From Lewinellaceae bacterium (GTDB lineage: Bacteria; Bacteroidota; Bacteroidia; Chitinophagales; Saprospiraceae), in the NCBI GenBank assembly GCA_020636375.1, contig JACJXZ010000024.1:1-64000 (forward strand): 64,000 bases of DNA, given 5' to 3'. Shown here piece after piece: positions 34,654 through 44,084 of the stretch. Numbering within the stretch: the first letter of the stretch is position 1; each line of letters opens with the position of its first letter. The notes under the pieces are model-generated. The model was not told the origin of the DNA. It searched no databases and worked only from the letters and a program-made list of their open reading frames with translations. Position numbers and translations under genes: made by a program.

Positions 34654-36787
34654 GGTACAGCATATTAACTTAGGCGGTTTTCCATTTACTATCGACGAAG
34701 ACGCCTTTGAACACCTCAGCAATTACCTGGAAACCATCCACCGCCACTTCCGGGGTTCTGAGGGCTACGAAGAAATCACCAACGATATCGAGGCCCGCAT
34801 GGCGGAACTCTTCCAGGAAAGCCTGGGCGAGCGCGGTTCCATCATCACCGTGAAAGAAGTAAAGGACGCCATTGTCATTATGGGCACGCCCGAGGACTTT
34901 GGCGCCGAACCCCTCGGCGAGGAGCCGGAACCCCGCAAAACGACAGGCAGCGGCTACCGCCCCGGCAAGCGCCTGTTCCGCAACCCGGAAGACGAAGTGC
35001 TCGGCGGCGTCTGCTCCGGCATCGCCGCTTACTTCGGCATCGCCGACCCGCTCTGGATCCGCCTGCTCTTCATCGTAATCACCATTTCCGGCGGCTTCGG
35101 CATTCCGGCTTACCTCATCCTCTGGGCCATCGTGCCCAAGGCGGAGACGGCCAGCGACCGGTTGGCCATGCGCGGGGAGCCGATCAACGCCTCCAACATC
35201 GGCCGCATCATCGAAGAGGAGTTCCAGCACATCTCTGACAAAGTTTCGGAACTCGGCAGCGAACTCGGCGGTAAAAAAAAAGAGTTTAGCGCATCCGGCG
35301 GGGCCGGCGCCCTCGGCGAGGCCCTCCGCCAGGGCGTAAGCCTGATCGGCAAAGCGCTGCGGGCCGTGATCGAGGTAGTGCTTAAGCTTTGGAAACCCCT
35401 GCTGATCCTGGTCGGCGGCGCTTTGATCCTCGCTTTCGCCGCCGCCTGGATCGCCACCGTCGGCAGCGTCGTCTTTGCCTGGCCGCTCTTTCAGTTCTTT
35501 TCACCCGACCCTCCGTTCCTGGCTACGCTGGGCGCCTTCAACCTGCTCATCATCATTGGGATGGTGTTGCTCGCTCTTGTATTAACGATTACCCGACTGT
35601 TATACGGCGCCCGCATGAGCCCGGCCTGGCGGGCCGGCCTGACGGCCTTCTGGGTACTCAACGTCGTCAGCTTGTTCGTCGTGCTGCCCATGTCCGTCCG
35701 CCAGTTCGCCCAGGAAGGAGAAATCACCCGACAGCTAAGCCTGGAAGCTTTGCCCACCGATACGCTTCACCTGCGCATGGGGGAAAGTTTCCACGGCGAC
35801 AGCTGGTTTCAGCTGGACGAGATGAAGCTCGTCCGCGACCAGCTCATCAGCAATGAAATCAACCTGTTCATCGAAAAAGCGGAAGGCCCGCAATTCGAAC
35901 TGACCGAAGTAAACAAAGCCCGCGGCGACTCCTTCAACGCAGCCGAAAGCCGGGCGAATGCCATCCGGTACCAGCCGGAACAGCAAGGCAACCAGCTCAC
36001 CCTGCCCGCCTACTTCGCCATCCCCAAAGGCGAAAAGTGGCGGGCGCAGGAGGTAAAGCTCTACCTGAAAGTGCCCGTCGGCAAGTCTATATTCATCGAC
36101 GGCAATGTCTACGACTACGTAACCCGCATCGCCAAAGCGGACGAAGACGTCCTGCTCTACCACAATCCCAACCAGGTCTGGACGATGACCGAGGAAGGCC
36201 TGGCCTGCAACGGCTGCGCCGGCGACGGCGAACAGGGCCTGTCCTTTGAAGGTTTCACCAAAGTCAGCATCGAAGGCCCGATCAAGGTCAGCATCGAACA
36301 AGGAGACGAGTTCTCCGTACGCCTGTCCGGCCGCTCCCATCTGGTCAATAAGGTAGAATCCGAGCAGCTTAGCGACCGCCTGGTGGTTTCCACCAGCCTG
36401 AAACGGCCGTCGTCTCCCATCCGCCTGCACGTCATCCTGCCCGAGCTGAAGCAGCTGGACCTGGAAGAGACCGACGACGTGCGCATCGGCGGCTTCAACG
36501 GCGGAACCCTGCAGATCAACCTGAGCGGCAGCCAGGAGTTCAAGGCTGACGCCGCCCTCGACTCTCTGATCCTCTTCCAGGAGGGGCGCAACAAGGTGGA
36601 CCTGCGCGGCAGCTACGGCTTTCTCAAAGCTGCCCTTTCCGGAAACGCCAGGCTGGACGCGGAGAAGGCCGAGGTGGGCGAGGCGGACGTCAACGCCTCC
36701 GGTGCCAGCAAGGTGGATCTGGGCAGGGTAGGGAAGTTGGCGCAACAGGTGGATGAGTCGAGCCGGGTAAGGGTGGAGGAGGAGTGA
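34646..36787 (+). CDS. PspC-domain membrane protein with GIN-type (DUF2807) C-terminus
   Basis: The 713-residue product has an N-terminal cytoplasmic segment (HINLGGFPFTIDEDAF...), and a PspC domain at about 105-165 (KRLFRNPEDEVLGGVCSGIAAYFGI, then a membrane helix). Three or four more membrane segments lie between about 250 and 360 (LLILVGGALILAFAAAWIA, LLIIIGMVLLALVLTI, FWVLNVVSLFVVLPM). A large extracytoplasmic region follows whose last 200 residues (FEGFTKVSIEGPIKVSIEQGDEF onward) have the beta-helical GIN/DUF2807 pattern. PspC proteins sense or protect the inner membrane. The 8-bp overlap with padR implies coupled translation and self-regulation of the operon. Confidence 0.9.
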   Translation: MNKVQHINLGGFPFTIDEDAFEHLSNYLETIHRHFRGSEGYEEITNDIEARMAELFQESLGERGSIITVKEVKDAIVIMGTPEDFGAEPLGEEPEPRKTTGSGYRPGKRLFRNPEDEVLGGVCSGIAAYFGIADPLWIRLLFIVITISGGFGIPAYLILWAIVPKAETASDRLAMRGEPINASNIGRIIEEEFQHISDKVSELGSELGGKKKEFSASGGAGALGEALRQGVSLIGKALRAVIEVVLKLWKPLLILVGGALILAFAAAWIATVGSVVFAWPLFQFFSPDPPFLATLGAFNLLIIIGMVLLALVLTITRLLYGARMSPAWRAGLTAFWVLNVVSLFVVLPMSVRQFAQEGEITRQLSLEALPTDTLHLRMGESFHGDSWFQLDEMKLVRDQLISNEINLFIEKAEGPQFELTEVNKARGDSFNAAESRANAIRYQPEQQGNQLTLPAYFAIPKGEKWRAQEVKLYLKVPVGKSIFIDGNVYDYVTRIAKADEDVLLYHNPNQVWTMTEEGLACNGCAGDGEQGLSFEGFTKVSIEGPIKVSIEQGDEFSVRLSGRSHLVNKVESEQLSDRLVVSTSLKRPSSPIRLHVILPELKQLDLEETDDVRIGGFNGGTLQINLSGSQEFKADAALDSLILFQEGRNKVDLRGSYGFLKAALSGNARLDAEKAEVGEADVNASGASKVDLGRVGKLAQQVDESSRVRVEEE

Positions 36788-37019
36788 GGGGAGGGAACTC
36801 GTTATTGGTTATTTTTCCTGATATGGGCAGAATGGGTTATTGGTTATTAGCGGGCGGGAGGCAGGTTGTTCGTTGTTTGCTGGTGGCTGAACAAACAACA
36901 AACAACGATCAACGGATAACTGAAATATGCTGTTTACCGATATTCGAATCATCGCCCCGGACCGGCACCTTGTCGGCCGGGGTGCTTCGGACGGCCACTT
37001 TAAAGTGGCTCGTGCCAAA

Positions 37020-39035
37020 TCAATTCAACGCCTTCACTACCTTCCCTACCCACGCCCGCCCCTCGCTCATCAACCGGACGAAATACCCGCCCGCAGGCAA
37101 GCCGGAAATATCCAGCGTGGCCAAACCGGACAGCCCCGCCTTTTTCAGAACCACCTTTCCAAAGCTGTCGATGATCTCGACATCCGCAGGCTGCACCCCT
37201 TCCAATTCAATATTCAGGACATCGAAGGCCGGGTTGGGGTATATCTTCCATTCAGTCGGCTCCGCCGGTACCTGAACCGTGCTCACCGGGTTGCACCCCG
37301 CTTCAATGCACCCCCTTGCATCCACCTTTATCAGCCAGCCATACGACCTGGCGGCAGGCAGATATTGGTTGTTGTAGCCGCAGGCAACGATGGTGCCGCT
37401 TGGCAGCACCGTCACCCCTCCGGTATAATTGACCGAACCGCTGACCGGGTGCCAAAGTACCGTATCCAGCCGTTCCCACTCGGTTTCGCCCTCCGCAGAC
37501 ACCTTGTGCATCCAGGCGGAGAGCGGGTTGGGGTGTTCGCCGATGATGGGTTCCGCCATTTGCCCGACAGCTACCCAGCCGCCGTCGGGCGTAGGCGCCA
37601 GCTCGATAAAAGCATTCTGATAGCTGGTGGGCAACCCAACGGTTTTTTCCCAGACGATGTTGAAATTGCTGTCCCGTTTAATGATCCTGCCGCGGCTGAT
37701 CGAACCAAACGGGTCGTTGGGGTTGGCGATTTCGAAGGTGCGGCTGGAATATACCCAGCTACCGTTGTCCAGGTGGTGCAGGCCTATCGTGCCTAAGGCA
37801 TCGTTTATGGTTGGAGCTTCCCACTCCCATTTTAGATTTCCTAAACTGTCGATGGCAAAAAACTTGCTTTTCCCCCATACTTCTTCCAGCGGGGCTGTAC
37901 TATTTCGCTTGCTGCTTTTTCCAGCGCCTAAAATAAAAGTGTTTTCATCTATTTGGAGAAAGCGTAAATGCCGGCGGTTTCGGCAATAGCTTCCAAATCT
38001 TCAATCGCATCGGCTTCTAGCTCGTGAACCGCCTCTTCCGCCAGGATGGTGAAAATGTCCCGGATGTCGTTCAGGTCGTCGGTTTCTTCTTCTGTCAGGG
38101 AGAACCTGGAGGGCGCATTGTCCAGGACAAGGAACGCCCTTGCCGTTTCTCCTTTGGCCAGGTACTCCCCGGCGAGCCACAAGTCCGCCTCGTAGTGATC
38201 CAGGTTGCCGATCCAGGCATACAGCGAATCCTGGTCAATTGGAGTTACGGCGCTGCTAATATCCATCGGTTCCTCATTTGCCCCCATGGGGTCGAAATAA
38301 TACTCAATGTTGAAGCCGCCGTCATTGGTAAAGTCGCTGCCGGTAAAACCCGGCGCATAGGAAAAGCGGTTGCCGGCGGCAGCGTATGTTATCGGATCAT
38401 CTTCAGGGTTCTCGAGCCCCTGCATTCTTCTGATGTTGTCCACTGGCGCAGGCGTATCGGCGATCAGGAAGTCAAAATCCGTTACGCCGAGATTGGTGTT
38501 GCACTCATAGTAAAGCCCTCTGGGCGGGTTGGTGAAATCGGCATTCTGGCCATTGGCGACATTGCCATAAACCAGGCTGCCGTATAAGTTTCTTCTGATG
38601 GCGTTGTTGAACCGGCCCAGGGTTTTGCTCAAAGTGCCGATGGTGCTGGAAAAATTATAATGCCCTGCCTCATGGGCTAGGGTATTCAAATTGCTTCCCG
38701 AAGCGGCTTCTGTATCTCCCATATCTCTGTAGTCAATAACGATTCCATCAACATCGGCGGGGGCGGGGGGCAGGTAGGCGTATCCACTAGTTCTCAGGTT
38801 GTTTGAGCAGTCGCTGTCAGGTAATATGCACCTGACAATCCAAATATTCAGGTATTTGTCAACTGGCCACCGGCTCAGGTTTTTCAGGCCAGCATCAGAG
38901 GCCGGGTCATTATGGTTAACTTCAGGGTTATCCGCAGGGCTCATTTTGGGCAAAGGCGAGCGGGAAGTTCGCTAAAGCGAAAAGTAACAGCAGGCATGCC
39001 CTCAAAGATTCGGAAAAGTTTTTCAGGTTCTTCAT
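37020..39035 (-). pseudogene. Composite T9SS-protein pseudogene (signal peptide + M43-like + beta-helix-like + sorting tail pieces)
   Basis: Four pieces of surface-protein genes lie in one orientation with broken frames. From 39035, MKNLKNFSESLRACLLLLFA...LAFAQNEPCG is a signal peptide ending at a stop after about 35 codons. A shifted frame (38953-37949) starts with an M43 metalloprotease-like part (WPVDKYLNIWIV, DVDGIVIDYRDMG, TLAHEAGHY), but the sequence after HEAGHY lacks the third zinc ligand and changes character to a beta-helix/repeat type (GLYYECNTNLGV...). This ends at a stop at 37949. A third frame, open from at least 37975, carries FLQIDENTFILGAG and a propeller-like region and ends in a type A sorting tail (WKIYPNPAFDVLNIEL...VVKALN, stop 37020). 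No single frame links signal to tail, so the locus should be dead as a whole. Whether it arose by deletions in one gene or recombination between several is open. Confidence 0.7.
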
Positions 39036-39095
39036 AAGAGCGATCAATTTGTGGTTAATGAAATGCTTTGGCCATAGAAAGGGCTATGGCACTAG

Positions 39096-39256
39096 TGCTT
39101 TCGGCACTAAATAAAGGGGCAATAAACTTGCTCTTTTCCACCGCGCCTTCGTTGGCTCAAAGGGCTTCGTAGCTACGGCTACGATCCCTTCAAGCCGCCT
39201 TGGCCCGGCGGAAAATAGCGGCGTTTCTTATCACCCTTTACTTAATGCCGAAAGCA
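39096..39256. mobile_element. CTAG-flanked palindromic element, copy D (161 bp)
   Basis: The ends TGCTTTCGGCACTAAATAAAG and (complement) TGCTTTCGGCATTAAGTAAAG are near-perfect inverted repeats, flanked by CTAG at 39092-39095 and 39257-39260. The centre is TCGTAGCTACGGCTACGA. The architecture is that of copies A-C and E, with unrelated terminal sequence. It sits just upstream of the composite pseudogene. Confidence 0.75.
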
Positions 39257-39362
39257 CTAGCCGAATCCAGAGCTGTTCAATGTGTTTGTAAACCGGGGAA
39301 GGGGCAGTTAGAAAGCGCTTGTTTTGGGCATTAAAGGAATAAGAGGATAGATAAAACAGAAA

Positions 39363-39400
39363 AAAGCCAGCCTTGCATTCAAGGCTGACTTTTTTATTTT
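39363..39400. terminator. Rho-independent-type bidirectional terminator
   Basis: GCCAGCCTTG and CAAGGCTGAC form a stem around CATT, with T-runs on both sides (TTTTTTATTTTTTTTT on the plus strand, CTTTTTT on the minus). No intact gene lies immediately upstream on either strand, so it may serve an unseen small RNA or a lost gene. The remaining gap 39401-39933 shows no gene. Confidence 0.7.
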
Positions 39401-39933
39401 TTTTTCTTCATTTAGCGAATCTACCTGTGCCGCACGAAGAGTTTGGAGGGCAATTCTCGATATTTCTTATTTCAATTTCTTGTTGTGTTATTTTCCATTA
39501 CGTTACCGGAAAAACACCTTGGTTAAATACGAGCGAGATCCACTAAATGTTTAGGTTTTTGTGGCGAAGGAAAATTAACCTCCGCCAATAGATGGTACGG
39601 TGGACTCATAGGCGATTGTTTGTAGGCTGGCCCGTGTCGTGTCTTTCAGCGTTGGCCGCGAGATCGTTTCCATTCCTCCGGATGATCAGGATCACCCTGA
39701 GACGGTTAGAAGGGACACTGGATGCAATTTCCCGGAATGAAAACAGAGATGGGAAAAAGCCGGCGCTCAAAGAACAGGTGGACTTGCCTGGTTAAACAAT
39801 TATTGATGCTGATCCTAAAATTATATAAAATTTCAGGAATGGTCAAATTTGCGGGGGATAATATTTTGAAAAAAAATTTCAGTAACTTTTTTCTGCCTGT
39901 TTCGTCATTCATGGAAAGCAATCTCCTCTCATT

Positions 39934-40911
39934 ATGAAGCGATCCTATACACTGGTTTGTTTTGTTTTCGCCTTTCCACTCCATTTTTTTGCCCAGTCTT
40001 ATTATACTGTCGGCGTCACTTTTTTCAATGACACCCTGCAATTATATGCGGAGGTGTTCATTCCTGTCAATTCCGCCGGCCAGAGTATTGGCGTCGCCGT
40101 TATTCAGGGGTCCGGGGCCAGCGGAACGGACAACGCCTGGGCGCGTTCTTTCGCCGAACAGTTGGCGGGGCAGGGTATTTATGTGCTGTTGCCGGATAAA
40201 AGGGGAGTAGGCAAGTCGCAAGGAGACTGGAAAACTGCCTCCTTCGAAGAACTGGCTGCCGACGCCGCCGCTTCCGCCCGCTATCTTCAATCGGAATACA
40301 GCCTGGAAAAGGTAGGTGTTATGGGGCTCAGCCAGGGTGGCGTCATAGTCCCTGTGGCGGCTGCCCAGGAAAGCGGAGTTGGCTTTGTAATAGATATCGT
40401 AGGTTCTGCGGTTCCTTTTGAAGATATGATCATTCACGAAGTGGTCAATACCAGCCTGAGAGAAGGCCTGGGGCCGGAGGAAGTCAGGAAGGTGCTGGAA
40501 CTGCATGTCCTGATGAAGGAATTCGTCAAAACTGGCGACTGGGGCCCCCTGGAGGCCCAGTACAAGGAACTGAAGGCATCGGCCTGGGCTGATTATGCGA
40601 GGACCTTTCCCCAGGATAAGGACAGTTGGGTCTGGGGCTGGATCCGCCTTAACTTTGATTTTGACCCTCTACAGTACTGGGCGGCGGTGAAACAGCCGGC
40701 CTTTATCGCCTACGGTGCCCGGGATGAACATGACAATGTTCCGGTTTGGCGGAGCGTGTACCGCCTGCAGTCCGTTTTTGCGGAGAAGCAGAAAGGAAAT
40801 TTCGAAATACACGTTTACGATACTGGTCACGCCATGTACCAGAGCGATAAGGCGGAGCTGCACAAAGGGTTTGTTGCTGACCTCCTCAAATGGATTAAAG
40901 AGGTGAAATGA
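39934..40911 (+). CDS. Secreted alpha/beta hydrolase
   Basis: The 325-residue product has a signal peptide (residues 1-20, ending HFFA before QS). It has the alpha/beta hydrolase core: an oxyanion region VIQGSGASG, the nucleophile elbow GLSQGG with Ser133, the acid in YGARDEHDNVP and the histidine in YDTGHAMYQ near the C-terminus. It resembles the dienelactone-hydrolase/'alpha/beta hydrolase family' (S9-like without propeller) proteins of Bacteroidota that cleave small esters or peptides in the periplasm. The substrate is unknown. It is followed after 65 bp by a membrane protein in the same direction. Confidence 0.85.
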   Translation: MKRSYTLVCFVFAFPLHFFAQSYYTVGVTFFNDTLQLYAEVFIPVNSAGQSIGVAVIQGSGASGTDNAWARSFAEQLAGQGIYVLLPDKRGVGKSQGDWKTASFEELAADAAASARYLQSEYSLEKVGVMGLSQGGVIVPVAAAQESGVGFVIDIVGSAVPFEDMIIHEVVNTSLREGLGPEEVRKVLELHVLMKEFVKTGDWGPLEAQYKELKASAWADYARTFPQDKDSWVWGWIRLNFDFDPLQYWAAVKQPAFIAYGARDEHDNVPVWRSVYRLQSVFAEKQKGNFEIHVYDTGHAMYQSDKAELHKGFVADLLKWIKEVK

Positions 40912-40976
40912 TCCGGGGCATGATAATAGTAGTATGCTAAAAAAAAACTCTATTTTCGCTCCAAAACCGACCGACA

Positions 40977-42338
40977 TTGAAGCTGCGCACCCTGCTCCTT
41001 ATCCTTATCGCCGCCGTCATTACCTGTTTTGTAGGCTTCTACAACAACTTCCCGATCGTATTCCCGGATACGGGTACCTATATCAGCTCCGGTTTTGCCA
41101 ATTATGTACCGATCGACCGGCCCATCTTCTACGGGTGGTTCCTGCGGCACGCCAGCCTGGCGGAGAGCCTCTGGCTGGCCATCCTGGCTCAGGCCCTGAT
41201 CCTGGCCCTGCTGCTGTACTACTTCTTCCGCCAGTTCGTGGAGGCCCGCTACCGGGCGGCCCTGTATCTGGGGTTCGCGTTTTTCTGCACCCTGTTCACC
41301 GGGCTGTCCGTCCACGTCAGCACCCTGATGCCCGACATTTTTGCCCCGATGATGATGCTGAGCCTGGGGCTGCTGCTGCTGGTGCCGGGGCTGAAGGTTC
41401 GCGACCAGGCGGTTATTGGCATCATTCTCTTTTACAGCATGGCGGTCCATTACGCCCACCTGTTCACGGCCTACCTCATCCTGGGGGCGGTCAGCCTGCT
41501 GTGGCTGCTGTACCGGAAGCGGGGGCTCATCCGGCTCCGGGCGTTGCTGCTCTGCTGGGGCGTGGTGTTGCTGTCCAGCCTGCTGATCCCGGCAACCAAC
41601 TGGGCGATGGGGGAGGGGTTCGGCCTGTCGAAGGGCGGGCACGTCTTCCTGATGCAGCGCCTCGTCCACTGGGGAGTCATCGAAGAATACCTGGCGGAGG
41701 CTTGCCCCGAAAAAGGGTACCGCTTTTGCGCATACAAAGACAGCATCCCGCTGGACTTCATCTGGGATCCGGAGAGCCCCCTCCACAAAACGGGCGGCTG
41801 GCTGGAGAACAAGCAAGAATACCAGGCGATCTTCGGGGACGTCCTGACCGACTGGACCTACCTCCGCATCATCCTGGCGCGCAGCTTCGAAACAAGCCTG
41901 GAGCTCTTCTTCAGCTTCGACGTGGGCGACACCACCGCTCCCGCCCTGGACGGGTCGAGCCCGTTCGAGACCATCAAGATGCGCCTGCCGGAGCAACTGC
42001 GCCGGTACCGGTTTTCCCGCCAGAGCTTCGGGAAGCTGGATTTCAGCCTGCTCAACTACATGCAGCGCGTGGCCCTGCTGGGCGCTTTGTTCATCTCCAT
42101 CCTCCTGTTGCTCTCCCCCCGCGTGCCCATGCCGCAGAAGCTCCTGATCGGGTTTTTCCTGCTTGCTCTGGTTGCCAACGCCGTGGTGTGCGGCCCCCTC
42201 TCCGGCGTTTTCGCCCGCTACCAGTCAAGGGCCATGTGGCTGGTATTGCTGCCCCTGTTCCTGCTGGCCAGCCGATATCCCTGGTTCCGGAAGCTGTGGG
42301 AGTGGTGGGCGGTTAAAGAAGAGGCGGGCAGTGGTTGA
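40977..42338 (+). CDS. Polytopic membrane protein, possible glycosyltransferase-like
   Basis: This 453-residue protein has about ten predicted membrane segments. The first is at 5-22 (LLLILIAAVITCFVGFYN), followed by a short extracytoplasmic NNFPIVFPDTGTYISSGF loop and later hydrophobic blocks through LVLLPLFLLASRYPW. The acidic D-T motif in the first loop and the topology resemble GT-C-type glycosyltransferases, but I do not recognise the family. No ATG is available: a stop lies 37-39 bp upstream in frame, so the TTG at 40977 is the only reasonable start. The ATG at 40934 belongs to a shadow frame. Confidence 0.65.
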   Translation: MKLRTLLLILIAAVITCFVGFYNNFPIVFPDTGTYISSGFANYVPIDRPIFYGWFLRHASLAESLWLAILAQALILALLLYYFFRQFVEARYRAALYLGFAFFCTLFTGLSVHVSTLMPDIFAPMMMLSLGLLLLVPGLKVRDQAVIGIILFYSMAVHYAHLFTAYLILGAVSLLWLLYRKRGLIRLRALLLCWGVVLLSSLLIPATNWAMGEGFGLSKGGHVFLMQRLVHWGVIEEYLAEACPEKGYRFCAYKDSIPLDFIWDPESPLHKTGGWLENKQEYQAIFGDVLTDWTYLRIILARSFETSLELFFSFDVGDTTAPALDGSSPFETIKMRLPEQLRRYRFSRQSFGKLDFSLLNYMQRVALLGALFISILLLLSPRVPMPQKLLIGFFLLALVANAVVCGPLSGVFARYQSRAMWLVLLPLFLLASRYPWFRKLWEWWAVKEEAGSG

Positions 42339-42400
42339 AAGGGAGGGGCAGGCCGTCACCATCAAAATAAGGGCTTCAGCGGGAAAAGAAAGAAAGCGCC

Positions 42401-43599
42401 CTACTTCTTTGCACTAAGCATTTTGGCCACCCCCTCCACTGCCCATTCCAAATCCACTACGCCCCAGTAATCGTTATCCACAAAATCGTCGGTCAGCCTT
42501 TCGACAATATCAATCCTCCTGCCCGTTTTGCTTTTCAGTATGCCGTAATTATACCCTACCGGTTGCTCCCATTCCAGCTGGTGCTGGCGGGCGAGGGCTT
42601 CGCCCAGGTAAGCGGCACAGGGAAGGTGCAAATCCTCCAGCGCCAGGTTGTCGGCATTCCAGAGGAAGGACGCCCCCACTTTATTTATACTTTCCATGGA
42701 AAAGTCGAGGCTGTCCCTGTCGATATTCAAAGCCACAGAGAGGATGGCTTTTATCTCCTCCAGATTGGCCTGCCTGCCGTCTCTTATTTCAAAGTGAAAG
42801 CCGTAGTTGGGTTCTTCCGGCCTTTTTCTCAGCATATCGTATTCAACCGGATCGGGCAGCTCCTTCTCCAGGAACGCTGCCAGTTCAGGGTCGAAGCCGA
42901 TCAGCGTCCGGATGCTCTCCAGGACGGCATATTTGCCGGGGCTGAACCGCTCGCTCCATGCGACCAGCACGTGGCCGGAATCCATCTGGTAGAAGGCGTT
43001 CCCGAAGAAGGCGGGGTGTTCGCCCGGGTCGAACTGCTTCGCCTCCTCCTTAGGGCCCGGAGAAGAATAACTTCCCCATTTGATCCGGCTCTTTTTCCGC
43101 CAGGCTGCGTTGCGGGATCGGTTGCGTAGCGCCGCTATGCGCCCTCCCCGCGCCTTGCCTGGCGAAAAAATAGCACGCCTGAAATGAGGAACTTATTTTT
43201 CTCCGGCCCCTTCAGGCGGCTGAAGGAGGCTTCGTCAATGTCCACCCAGTACGATACTTCGTTTCGCTTGCTGCTGAAGAGCACCCGCTGGAAGGAAACC
43301 CGCGATAATTGCGCTGCGTCCTCCCGTGAACGGGCCACGATCGCCGCGCCGTTGTAAAACTCCACAACGGCCTCTCCGGCGGCGGTTTCAAATGTCTTCG
43401 TAGCGCCACCGACCGGCAGGGTGCCGGCCTGGGAAAGGGTGCTGTTTTTTTTCATCGCCTCCAGCTCCTCCGGAGTCAGCACTTTTACCATGAGCTGTTC
43501 GTTGGCACCCAGGATGATCTTCCGGGATTGGCTGTCGGCGTGGTTGGGCATGAGCGTGAGGGTGAATATTAGAAAAATGAGCGTTTGAAGGTTTGGCAT
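42401..43599 (-). pseudogene. Secreted protein of unknown family, split by palindromic element C
   Basis: The 5' part (43599-43210, 130 codons) encodes a signal peptide (MPNLQTLIFLIFTLTLMPNHADS) and a domain ending DEASFSRLK. The 3' part (43048-42401, 215 codons plus stop) continues EEAKQFDPGEHPAFFGNAFYQ to MLSAKK. They are separated by element C plus its duplicated CTTAG/CTTCAG. Removing element and one duplication joins the parts exactly in frame as SFSRLK-EEAKQF, giving 345 residues. As it stands, translation of the 5' part runs into the element and stops after 24 foreign residues; the 3' part has an internal ATG at 42985 (194 residues) that could be translated alone. I do not recognise the family. 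The insertion must be recent, as no other lesions are visible. Confidence 0.85.
43054..43209. mobile_element. CTTAG-flanked palindromic element, copy C (156 bp), inside a gene
   Basis: Body ends GGCCCGGAGAAGAATAAC and (complement) GGGCCGGAGAAAAATAAG. It is flanked by CTTAG (43049-43053) and CTTCAG (43210-43215). The centre is GCGTAGC-GCC-GCTATGC. It is exactly as long as copies A1 and A2 but different in sequence. Confidence 0.85.
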
Positions 43600-43761
43600 A
43601 AGCGGTTGGGTTGTAAACTAAACTAAACAGTACATTTGTCGCATAAAATGTGCCAATCGTCGAAGGCGGAGGCGGGTTTAGCATTGCACCCGCAGGCGTC
43701 CGCCTCTGTGAGTGCTTACCGCAATGTACACAAGAAACAACGCCTCCATCTCCCCCCTACC

Positions 43762-44081
43762 GCCATGCGCATCAGGTTGAAATGTTAACGTATGCGGTCC
43801 TATTAGCCTGGACAGCCCGAAGGGCTAACATAACTTAGCATGGGGCAACGCCCCGTGCACAATTGCCACATCTGCCTACGGCCTGAAAGGCCAACATAAC
43901 ACGGACTGCTTTGCCTCCAGATGGCTTCCCGGGCTTATGTTGTAACCTGATGCCGGGCTTTTTTCACGGGGCGTTGCCCCGTGCTGGGAAATATTGGCCT
44001 CCGGCATGCGCCGGAGCAGGCTCTTCGGGCCGGGTTCCGAGACCTGGCCCAAATTTTAACATCCAAACCTGATGCGCATGC
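43762..44081. mobile_element. MITE with CATGCGCATCAGG ends, shares interior with 50.7-kb MITE
   Basis: CATGCGCATCAGGTT at the left and AACCTGATGCGCATG at the right are inverted. CCCC(C)TACC flanks both sides (43753-43761 and 44081-44089), an 8-9 bp target duplication. The interior contains GGCCTGAAAGGCCAACATAA, GGGGCAACGCCCCGTGC and CTCCGGCATGCGCCGGAGCA, as in the other MITEs at 50737 and 62359. It was inserted directly after the stop codon of the CocE hydrolase. The gap 43600-43761 holds no gene. Confidence 0.75.
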
Positions 44082-44084
44082 CCC

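Noticed and set aside
36788..37019. Possible small gene between pspC-like gene and composite pseudogene
   Set aside because: Only low-complexity TTATTGGTTATT repeats, a CCCCGG hairpin near 36957-36982 and a GCCACTTTAAAGTGGC palindrome; no coding frame with a believable start.
40934..42316. 460-codon frame overlapping the membrane protein at 40977
   Set aside because: Composition is Arg/Pro/Gly-rich frame-shadow; the alternative frame has clear membrane helices.
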